From NCBI GenBank assembly GCA_032250905.1, contig JAVVEQ010000010.1, positions 15,633-79,632 of the forward strand: DNA of 64,000 nucleotides, given 5' to 3'. The notes under the pieces are model-generated. The model was given only the letters and a program-made list of their open reading frames with translations, had not been told where the DNA came from and ran no database searches. Positions 57,175-64,000 of this stretch are shown here, in pieces (positions within the stretch are counted from its first letter, which is position 1; each line of letters starts with the position of its first letter). The position numbers were made by a program, and so were the translations under genes. The stretch is from Desulfotignum sp032250905 (lineage in GTDB: Bacteria > Desulfobacterota > Desulfobacteria > Desulfobacterales > Desulfobacteraceae).

Positions 57175-58296
57175 ATGAGATTTTCATTTGATAAAAAAGA
57201 AGTTCTGGAAGTCCTTTCTAAGATCCAGGGCATCACCGGCAGAAAAACCAATTTGTCAATCACATCGGATGTACTGATCAAAGCCATGGATGACCAGATC
57301 TCTCTCACGGCCAATGACCTGGAAACCGTGTTTACCGGTACGTATGATGCAGCTGTTGAAAAAGAGGGTATTCTTTCCATCAATTCAAAAAAATTCTTTG
57401 AAATCGTCAGAGAATATCCGGACAATACCATTCCGGTGAATGAAGTGGAAAACCGGTGGGTGGAAATCGGTAAAGGGGACAGCCTGTTCCATATCGTGTC
57501 TTCGGATTATGAAAATTTTCCAGAAACACCGGTGATTGAAAATGTGAATTTCATTGAGATCAATGCCAGGGATTTGAGAAAAATGCTGGAATCCGCTGCC
57601 GTGATCTCCTATGCCGGGGATGAAAAACGCACCTATGTGCTGGGAGCGTTGATCGAAAAAGTGGATAAGAACGATGTTCCGCACCTGAGGATGGTATCTA
57701 CGGACTCCCGGAGGCTGAATTGTTTTGATGCCGGATATACCGGCGACCTGATACTGCCGGATGACCCGGTGATCATTCCCAAAAAAGGGTTGTCTGAACT
57801 GCACAAATTTATCGACAATACGTCAGAACCCATCCGGGTGGGTATCAGGGCCAATCATTTTGTTTTCCAGCGGGCCAATGAATCCATCATGATCAAACTT
57901 CTCAGCGGGGAGTATCCCAACTATCCGCCCATTATCCAGACGGAGACCATGACCGGTATGGAAGTGGACCGAAACATGTTCTATACCCTTATGAAACGGG
58001 TGTCCATTCTCACGTCTGATGATTACAAAAGCGTGATTCTGCACTTCAAGGAAAATGAGCTCACGGTCACCATCACCAATCCGGAAATCGGTGAATCCAA
58101 GGAACGCATGATGATCGGATATTCCGGTGAAGATATTAAGAGCGCTTTCAATCCCAGATACTTCATGGATGCCCTGAACCTGTTTGATCAGGCAAACGTG
58201 CTGCTTTATATCAAGGAAGCCAGGACTCCCTGCATCATCAAAGCCATGGATGATGACAACCTTATCTGTGCCATTATGGCAATGCATATCTCATGA
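57175..58296 (+). CDS. dnaN: DNA polymerase III sliding clamp (beta subunit)
   Basis: 373 residues with the three-fold repeated clamp architecture. 'MRFSFDKKEVLEVLSKIQGI' starts domain 1, 'YAGDEKRTYVLGALIE' and 'MVSTDSRRLN' lie in domain 2, and the conserved C-terminal hydrophobic-pocket strand ends 'AIMAMHIS'. It tethers polymerase III to DNA. AAAGGA precedes the ATG. dnaA and recF, which usually flank it, are absent: gyrB follows directly with a four-base overlap. Confidence 0.97.
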   Translation: MRFSFDKKEVLEVLSKIQGITGRKTNLSITSDVLIKAMDDQISLTANDLETVFTGTYDAAVEKEGILSINSKKFFEIVREYPDNTIPVNEVENRWVEIGKGDSLFHIVSSDYENFPETPVIENVNFIEINARDLRKMLESAAVISYAGDEKRTYVLGALIEKVDKNDVPHLRMVSTDSRRLNCFDAGYTGDLILPDDPVIIPKKGLSELHKFIDNTSEPIRVGIRANHFVFQRANESIMIKLLSGEYPNYPPIIQTETMTGMEVDRNMFYTLMKRVSILTSDDYKSVILHFKENELTVTITNPEIGESKERMMIGYSGEDIKSAFNPRYFMDALNLFDQANVLLYIKEARTPCIIKAMDDDNLICAIMAMHIS

Positions 58297-60707
58297 AAGA
58301 AAACAACGTGACAAAAGAATACAACGCAGACAGTATTAAAATTCTGGAAGGCCTGGAAGCGGTCCGGAAACGGCCGTCCATGTATATCGGCAATGTGGAC
58401 ATGGAAGGACTTCACCATCTGGTGTACGAGGTGGTGGACAACAGTATCGACGAAGCCATGGCCGGTCATTGCGATATCATTTATGTGACCATTCACCCGG
58501 ATATGAGCGTGAGTGTGGAGGACAACGGTCGGGGTATTCCCATAGAGATGCATGAAACCGAACATGTGCCGGCCTGTGAAGTGGTTATGACCAAGCTGCA
58601 TGCCGGCGGCAAGTTTGACAAGGATTCTTACAAGGTGTCCGGCGGTCTTCACGGGGTGGGCATTTCCGTCGTCAATGCCCTGTCCAGCCACCTGGAAATG
58701 GAGGTCTACAAAAATGGAAAGATCTATTATCAGACTTATTCCCGGGGTCATAAGATCACGGAACTGATCATCAAGGGCGATACCGTGAAAAAAGGGACAA
58801 AGATCCGATTCACCCCGGATTTCACTGTCATGAACGAAAATGAATTTGATTATGAAATACTGTCCCGCCGCATGCGGGAGCTGGCCTTTCTGAACAAAGG
58901 GGTTAGAATTATCATTGAAGACGAGCGCTCCGCTGAAAAGGATGATTTTTTCTATGAGGGCGGCATCGTGTCATTTGTGGAATATCTGAACCGCTCCTGT
59001 ACACCGCTGCATGATCCCATCCACATCGAGGGGGAAAAAAAAGATGTGCAGGTGGAGGTGGCCATCCAGTACAATGACACATTCAAGGAAAAACTGTATT
59101 CCTATGCCAACAACATCCGCACCATCGAGGGCGGATTCCATGTATCCGGGTTCAAGGCGGCCATGACCCGAACGGTGAACGCCTATATCACCGGATCAAA
59201 AAATCTTCCCAAGAACATGCAGAACATCAAGTTGTCCGGCGATGACATGAGAGAAGGACTGGCTGTGATCATTTCAGTGAAGATCATGGAACCCCAGTTC
59301 GAAGGACAGACCAAGACCAAACTGGGCAACAATGAAGTCAAAGGTATTGTGGAATCCCTGCTCAATGAGAAGCTGTCCTGGTTTCTGGAAGAAAACCCCA
59401 CCGTGGCCAGACAGATCATCTCCAAGGCCGTGGATGCGGCAAGGGCCAGGGATGCGGCCAAACGGGCCCGGGAACTGGCAAGAAAAAAAGGGACCCTCAT
59501 GGATTCGACCCTGCCGGGCAAGCTGGCGGAATGCCAGTTCGCTGATCCAGCGGAAAGAGAACTGTTCCTGGTGGAGGGAGATTCCGCCGGCGGGTCGGCC
59601 AAACAGGGAAGAGACCGCCGGTTTCAGGCTATTCTGCCATTGAAGGGCAAGATCCTGAATGTGGAAAAAGCCCGGTTTGACAAGATTCTGAGAAGTGATG
59701 AGATCAAGAACATCATTACAGTACTGGGTACAGGCGCGGGCAAGGAAGAATATGATGTGGAAAAAATCCGGTATCACAAGGTGGTGATAATGACCGATGC
59801 GGATGTGGACGGATCGCATATCCGGACATTGTTGCTCACTTTTTTCTACCGCCAGATGCCCGAGATGATCGCCAGGGGATACCTGTATATCGCCCAGCCG
59901 CCACTTTTCCGTGTAGGTTCAAGAAAAAGCGGGCTGTACCTGAAAAATGAAGAAGAGTATTCCCAGTATCTGATCCAGCGCATTGCTTCCCAGAAGGATC
60001 TGTACATCGAAAACCAGACGGACCCGATTCCTGAGGAAAAATTCCAGCAGTTTTTGCAGAACATGACCTGGTATTTCAATGCAGTGTCATTGCTTCGAAA
60101 GCGCGATTTTGATACCAAAATGCTGCTCAATGTGATCCATCACGGGGTCAGGGACAAGTTTTTCCTGGAAAAGTACAGCAATTTCGAGGCATTGTCCCGG
60201 GATCTGAAAAAAGCCGGGTATCAGCCCAGAAACATTGAATATGACCCGGAGCGCAAAATTTATGAGATGGATATTTATGACAGGGAAGACAAACAGTTTC
60301 TGCTGCGGGTGGGCCGGGAAATTCTGGCCACCAGTGATTACAAGCAGATGCTCAAAAGCTATGAAAGAATTGCGGAGTTCAACCGACCGCCGTTTGCTGT
60401 CATGTCCAAACAGGAAGATGCCAAAATCAGAAACGAATTTGCCACCATTGACGAATTATACACCTTTCTGATGGCGGAAGCCAAAAAAGGAATCACCATC
60501 CAGCGGTACAAAGGTCTGGGGGAGATGAACGCAGAGCAGTTGTGGGAAACCACCATGAATCCGGAAAAACGGATGATGCTCCAGGTGAATATCGAGGATG
60601 CGGAAAAAGCGGACGAAATTTTTACCCTGCTCATGGGAGAAGAGGTGGAACCCCGCCGCAATTTCATTCAAAAGCACGCCCTGGAGGTGACGTCCCTGGA
60701 TTATTGA
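58293..60707 (+). CDS. gyrB: DNA gyrase subunit B
   Basis: 804 residues. The GHKL ATPase signature is present ('VYEVVDNSIDEAMAGH', 'VEDNGRGIP', 'GGLHGVGISVVNALS'), then the TOPRIM motifs 'EGDSAGGSAKQGRDRRFQA' and 'MTDADVDGSHIRTLLLTFF', and a C-terminal domain with 'QRYKGLGEMNAEQLW'. It forms the GyrA2B2 complex that introduces negative supercoils. Its ATG overlaps the dnaN stop. It ends convergently against the AlaC-like gene with a 7-base overlap. Confidence 0.98.
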   Translation: MKENNVTKEYNADSIKILEGLEAVRKRPSMYIGNVDMEGLHHLVYEVVDNSIDEAMAGHCDIIYVTIHPDMSVSVEDNGRGIPIEMHETEHVPACEVVMTKLHAGGKFDKDSYKVSGGLHGVGISVVNALSSHLEMEVYKNGKIYYQTYSRGHKITELIIKGDTVKKGTKIRFTPDFTVMNENEFDYEILSRRMRELAFLNKGVRIIIEDERSAEKDDFFYEGGIVSFVEYLNRSCTPLHDPIHIEGEKKDVQVEVAIQYNDTFKEKLYSYANNIRTIEGGFHVSGFKAAMTRTVNAYITGSKNLPKNMQNIKLSGDDMREGLAVIISVKIMEPQFEGQTKTKLGNNEVKGIVESLLNEKLSWFLEENPTVARQIISKAVDAARARDAAKRARELARKKGTLMDSTLPGKLAECQFADPAERELFLVEGDSAGGSAKQGRDRRFQAILPLKGKILNVEKARFDKILRSDEIKNIITVLGTGAGKEEYDVEKIRYHKVVIMTDADVDGSHIRTLLLTFFYRQMPEMIARGYLYIAQPPLFRVGSRKSGLYLKNEEEYSQYLIQRIASQKDLYIENQTDPIPEEKFQQFLQNMTWYFNAVSLLRKRDFDTKMLLNVIHHGVRDKFFLEKYSNFEALSRDLKKAGYQPRNIEYDPERKIYEMDIYDREDKQFLLRVGREILATSDYKQMLKSYERIAEFNRPPFAVMSKQEDAKIRNEFATIDELYTFLMAEAKKGITIQRYKGLGEMNAEQLWETTMNPEKRMMLQVNIEDAEKADEIFTLLMGEEVEPRRNFIQKHALEVTSLDY

Positions 60708-61906
60708 ACCTCCATGGCATCCATGGCTTTTTTCATCTGCCGGACCGCCTGGCGCAGCCGTTCTTCGTTCTCCACCAGTGCCAGGCGCAGGTATCCTTCG
60801 CCTTCTTCACTGAACCCGGTCCCTGGGGCCACCGCCACATTGGCCCGGTTCATCATCTCGATGGCAAACTGCATGGCCCCCATCTTGTCGAACGGGGCCG
60901 GAATTTTGGCCCACACAAACATGCCCGCCCTGGGAGGAGTGATATCCCATCCCATGCGGGACAGGCCGCTGCACAGGACATCCCGCCGGGTTTCATAGGT
61001 TTTGGCAAGTACCGGGATGGTGTCGTCACAGTCTCTCAAGGCAATGATACCTGCCACCTGGATAGCGGAAAAGATACCGTAGTCGAAATATCCCTTGATC
61101 TGGCCCAGGGCCTTGACGATCAGTTCATTTCCAACGCAGTAGCCGATGCGCCAGCCCGCCATGTTGTAGGATTTGGAAAATGAGCCGAATTCCACCCCCA
61201 CATCCTTGGCTCCGGGTGCTTCCAGAAAACTGGGGGCCTTGTACCCGTCAAAGGTGATCTTGGAATAGGCAAAGTCATTGATTACCATGAATTTGAACCG
61301 TTTGGCCAGGGCCACGATCTCTTCAAAAAAAGCCACATCCGTCACCACGCCGGTGGGGTTGTGGGGATAGTTGAGCATCAGTACTTTCGGGGCGGGGTAG
61401 CAGGACTCGCAGATCTTGATGATCCGGTCCAGAAATCCCTTCTCCGGCGCAATGGGAATTCGCATGACATTGGCCCCGGCAATGACCGCGGCATAAATGT
61501 GGATGGGAAATGCCGGCGCCGGCACCAGCACGGAATCTCCCGGTCCCATAATGGCCAGACACAGATGGGAGATTCCTTCCTTGGAACCGATGGTGAAATA
61601 GGTTTCTTTTTCCGCATCCAGGTCGATGTGATAATGGCGCTGATAGTATTTGGCAATCTCCTTTTTCAGATGCGGCATGCCTGAACTTTCCGGATACCGG
61701 TGGGACTTGGGGTCCTTGGCCACCTCCACCAGTTTTTCAATCACCGCATCCGGGGTGGGATCCATGGGATTGCCCATACCAAGATCGATGACATCATCCC
61801 CCTTGCGTCGTTTTTCCATTTTCATTTTATTGATCATGCCGAACAGATAGGGCGGCAGCTGATCCATGCGGCTGGCAAAACGAATGATATTTTCTTCCAC
61901 GGCCAT
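60701..61906 (-). CDS. AlaC-like class I aminotransferase
   Basis: About 401 residues from the ATG ending at 61906, after AAGGAG; an upstream start would lack that site. It shows 'DLGMGNPMDPTPDAV', 'LNYPHNPTGVV', the PLP-lysine motif 'GSFSKSYNMAGWRIGYCVGN' and the tail motif 'RLALVENEERL', all typical of AlaC/LL-diaminopimelate aminotransferase-like enzymes. Alanine formation from pyruvate is the likely role. It is divergent from a truncated dapB, so a lysine-pathway role is possible but less likely. Confidence 0.92.
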   Translation of the reverse strand: MAVEENIIRFASRMDQLPPYLFGMINKMKMEKRRKGDDVIDLGMGNPMDPTPDAVIEKLVEVAKDPKSHRYPESSGMPHLKKEIAKYYQRHYHIDLDAEKETYFTIGSKEGISHLCLAIMGPGDSVLVPAPAFPIHIYAAVIAGANVMRIPIAPEKGFLDRIIKICESCYPAPKVLMLNYPHNPTGVVTDVAFFEEIVALAKRFKFMVINDFAYSKITFDGYKAPSFLEAPGAKDVGVEFGSFSKSYNMAGWRIGYCVGNELIVKALGQIKGYFDYGIFSAIQVAGIIALRDCDDTIPVLAKTYETRRDVLCSGLSRMGWDITPPRAGMFVWAKIPAPFDKMGAMQFAIEMMNRANVAVAPGTGFSEEGEGYLRLALVENEERLRQAVRQMKKAMDAMEVQ

Positions 61907-62057
61907 GACTCCTTGTAAAAAAATCAAAAATAAACAGATGAAAATAAATTTTTAAATATATCAGATTAATATTTTAAAAATAAAGAGAAAAATTCATAAT
62001 TTTATCATTGGACATCGATTTCAAAATACCATAATAATCAAGGCAAAGACAGAATGA

Positions 62058-62546
62058 AAGGAAACCTTCCATGAAAAAGCCCTGAAAAACCACCTGGGGG
62101 TTCTGGCAGCCGGCAATTTTGCCCTGACCGTGGTGCTGCTTCAGAAATTTTCAGAAATCGCGGCCCGTTATATCCCCCAGTGGGAGATCATCGATTATGC
62201 AAGTGACGCCAAGAAAGATTCCCCCAGCGGCACGGCCAGGGAACTGGCCTTCCGGCTGTCCCAGGTCCGGCGGTCCGAATTGACGGTTCCCCTGGCAGAC
62301 ACCCAGGGCCCCATCGAAGCCAGGGGTGCGGACATGACCGGCTCCCAGGTGCATTCGATCCGGCTGCCCGGATTCACCCTGTCTTTGGAAATTATTTTCG
62401 GCCTGCCGGACCAGACACTGACAATCCGCCACGATGCCGGTACCAGTGCCCAGCCCTATGTGGACGGGGCTCTCCTGGCCATCCGCAAGGTGGACACCTT
62501 TACCGGTCTCCGCCGGGGGCTGGATCATGTGATGGATCTGGAATGA
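62058..62546 (+). pseudogene. dapB: 5'-truncated dapB (4-hydroxy-tetrahydrodipicolinate reductase)
   Basis: An open frame from 62058 to 62546 encodes only the C-terminal substrate-binding half of DapB: 'GVLAAGNFALTVVLLQKF', 'DAKKDSPSGTARELAFRL', 'HSIRLPGFTLSLEIIFGLP', 'TIRHDAGTSAQPYVDGALLA'. The NAD(P)-binding Rossmann domain, about 110-130 residues, is absent, and no ATG precedes the conserved part in frame (stop at 62055; first GTG at 62130). The catalytic His expected before the Lys appears as Ser in 'YASDAKKD'. A functional copy must lie elsewhere. Confidence 0.8.
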
Positions 62547-62620
62547 CATCGTCTGATGTTTTGCGCCATGTTCAAGCCGGGCAGAGAAGTGAATATATCA
62601 AGGCATAAAGGAGGTATGGC

Positions 62621-63094
62621 ATGAAAGAAAAGTGGCAGTCGGCTTTCGGGCAGATGACCTATGGGATTTATGTATTGACCACAAAAATGGATGATGCGGT
62701 CAACGGCATGATCGCCTCCTGGGTGACCCAGGTGTCGTATGATCCGCCCCTGATCATGGCGGCGGTGCACCCCAACCGGTATTCCCACGACATGATTGTC
62801 AAGACCCGGGCCTTTGGGCTGCACATCATCGATCGGTCACAGAAAGACCTGCTCAAACGGTTCAAGGGGCCGGATCCGAAGGAAAAATTTTCCGGAATGG
62901 ACTGGAAACCCGGAAAAACCGGGGTGCCCGTTCTGAAAGACTGCCTGGCATGGTTTGAACTGGCGGTGGAAGAGCAGCATCAGCCGGGGAACCACACCCT
63001 GTTTATTGCCAAAGTGGTGGATGCCGGGGTTCATTCCGGGGAGACACCCTTGACCACGCTGGATTACGGAGGCATGTATGTGGGGAAAAAGTGA
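62621..63094 (+). CDS. Flavin reductase-like FMN-binding protein
   Basis: 157 residues of the flavin reductase/FMN-binding split-barrel family: 'GQMTYGIYVLTTKMDDAVNGMIASWVTQVSYDPPLIMAAV' as the flavin-binding first half, and 'HTLFIAKVVDAG' later. It probably reduces or carries flavin for an unknown partner. AAAGGAGG precedes the second ATG (62621). It lies 74 bases after the dapB remnant, possibly on the same transcript. Confidence 0.9.
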   Translation: MKEKWQSAFGQMTYGIYVLTTKMDDAVNGMIASWVTQVSYDPPLIMAAVHPNRYSHDMIVKTRAFGLHIIDRSQKDLLKRFKGPDPKEKFSGMDWKPGKTGVPVLKDCLAWFELAVEEQHQPGNHTLFIAKVVDAGVHSGETPLTTLDYGGMYVGKK

Positions 63095-63182
63095 TCCCCG
63101 GCAGGTCTTTATAAATAAGCTTGACAACCTGAAATCAGTTCGTTAAAAAATCAGTATCATTTTATTATTCTGATTCAGGCAA

Positions 63183-63519
63183 TCATTCTGTTCTGTTCTC
63201 CAACATACTCATGTGGCCGCGAACCCTTTCTTTTTTCAACCGGCATTCAATGGCTTCTGATAAATCGATAATATAAAATATCAGGGAGTTATCCGCAGCA
63301 TTTACAGAGGCGATGTACAAAGGCCTGGTCCCCGATGCCGGGTATAAACTGACAAAAACCATGCCTGGCGGCGACAATATATGCGCCGGAACCACCACCA
63401 TTTGACCGGTCGAATCCCAAAAAGGGTGTTGGATCCCCTTTTTTTTGATTGTAATGATTAAATTTTCTGTCAATATAAATAGTGTAGATTCCGAAGTATC
63501 GATCTCCTAAAAATCTCAA
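63183..63519 (-). CDS. Unrecognised ORF, possibly frameshifted
   Basis: Not recognised. A 96-codon frame (TTG at 63473 to 63183) with plausible composition ('IQHPFWDSTGQMVVVPAHIL', 'FYIIDLSEAIECRL'). An overlapping second frame begins at TTG 63519 and encodes 'RFLGDRYFGIYTIYIDRKF'. The two could be one protein if a shift occurs at a run of eight A residues on this strand (63439-63446). The region is AT-rich and lies beside a probable transposition ATPase, so it may be a remnant of a mobile element or not a gene at all. Confidence 0.3.
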
Positions 63520-63551
63520 GATTGATTACAATGATATTACTCGGCAATAGG

Positions 63552-63583
63552 AAAGCCGGAAGGCTTTCTTTCCTTCCGGCTTT
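63552..63583. terminator. Terminator-like hairpin
   Basis: AAAGCCGGAAGG (63552-63563) and CCTTCCGGCTTT (63572-63583) form a perfect 12-base stem with an 8-base loop and a short T run (TTTT on the plus strand). It lies about 70 bases after the ATPase gene end, so it may terminate that transcript. Confidence 0.7.
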
Positions 63584-63654
63584 TATCATGTAGACAGCAG
63601 TCTACCGCACTGAGTTATCCCTGGCGCCGGAGTCCCCTCACTGACGCTTCCGTT

Positions 63655-64000
63655 TCACTCAGATTCGTTGAACCATTCCGAGTTGTAAATGGTCTCGGCG
63701 GTTACATTTTTTTCATTATGGTAGTATGCCTCTTCAAGGGCGACGGTTGCGGTATTCATTATCTCTCTCCTGTTGCCCCTGCTGTAACCGGCAATCAATT
63801 CAATCGCCTCGTCTGCAAACAGATCCGCAGGTGCTTCTGCATTTTTCAGACGGCTGAGGATGAACAGCCTTGTTTCATATTCGTTCATGGGGTCGATTTT
63901 TATGATACCGGTAAGCCGGGATCGAACGGGAACCATTACATAAAGCTCGAGCTGTTTGGCAAGATTGTCATCACCCGCAAGGATCAGTGATGCGGCGACC
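63655..64000 (-). CDS. TniB/ExeA-like AAA ATPase, C-terminal part (runs off window)
   Basis: The frame is open to the window edge and shows about 115 residues. 'ASLILAGDDNLAKQL' resembles sensor 1 of AAA ATPases, 'VRSRLTGIIKIDPMNEYET' the arginine region, and 'ADEAIELIAGYSRGNRREI' the sensor 2 helix found in ExeA, TniB and IstB-like proteins. Transposons with such an ATPase usually place the transposase gene just upstream, which here would be beyond 64000. A general-secretion ExeA role is an alternative. Confidence 0.5.
   Translation of the reverse strand, partial: VAASLILAGDDNLAKQLELYVMVPVRSRLTGIIKIDPMNEYETRLFILSRLKNAEAPADLFADEAIELIAGYSRGNRREIMNTATVALEEAYYHNEKNVTAETIYNSEWFNESE

Overview
The window looks like chromosome of an anaerobic, probably sulfate-reducing member of the Desulfobacterota, most likely near Desulfobacteraceae. 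This is inferred from gene content, not from any search: a single-chain pyruvate:ferredoxin oxidoreductase, an aldehyde:ferredoxin oxidoreductase family enzyme, a TAXI-type TRAP transporter, a compact siroheme/ferredoxin protein, rubrerythrin with a Fur/PerR-type regulator, an archaeal-type prolyl-tRNA synthetase and de novo cobamide genes. Coding regions are moderately GC-rich; intergenic regions at about 50.3-50.8, 55.5-55.7, 56.9-57.2, 61.9-62.1 and 63.1-63.5 kb are clearly AT-rich.

Layout. 0-7.2 kb: the edge of a probable glnE, then carA-carB-purF and a radical SAM gene with overlapping or nearly abutting ends. 7.2-12 kb: a DEAD-box helicase, then a cobalamin riboswitch with a long leader before cobO-cobQ, then a small MoaD/ThiS-like protein coupled to a 2H RNA phosphodiesterase. 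12-18.5 kb: a NarL-type two-component pair, a MarR regulator and a TAXI TRAP transporter. 18.6-23.7 kb: an accessory redox block made of an HD-domain protein, an Fe-S protein and a siroheme protein in one operon, divergent from a Crp/Fnr regulator and an AOR-family enzyme. 23.7-28.3 kb: hisD, hisS, aspS. 28.3-32.5 kb: minCDE against aroF-aroB. 32.5-36 kb: a Fur-family regulator, rubrerythrin, trxA-trxB-bamD, rpmB. 36-42.2 kb: PhoH-like, Rel, proS, ispG. 42.2-46.5 kb: cobU-cobS-cobD-cbiB and a probable cobamide-remodelling phosphodiesterase (CbiR). 46.5-50.3 kb: an unknown small protein with a NifA-like activator, a MaoC-domain protein and an M23 peptidase. 50.4-55.5 kb: gene debris including an alanine dehydrogenase fragment, a class IV aminotransferase and the pyruvate:ferredoxin oxidoreductase. 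55.7-60.7 kb: two adjacent genes that look like a split RdgC, a candidate replication origin, then dnaN-gyrB. 60.7-64 kb: an AlaC-like aminotransferase, an N-terminally truncated dapB, a flavin reductase, an unknown ORF, and the edge of a TniB/ExeA-like ATPase that may belong to a mobile element.

How the parts connect. The riboswitch-controlled cobO-cobQ and the cobU-cobS-cobD-cbiB cluster together cover adenosylation, amidation, aminopropanol attachment and nucleotide-loop assembly, and CbiR would add salvage of foreign cobamides. dnaN-gyrB, the repeat-rich AT-rich region before dnaN and a near-consensus parS site at 9.1 kb suggest the window lies near the chromosomal origin. I found no complete new defence or mobile system. 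The observations I rate highest are the candidate oriC, the split RdgC in front of it, the CbiR-like gene, and the regulatory site and start-codon puzzle of the redox block.
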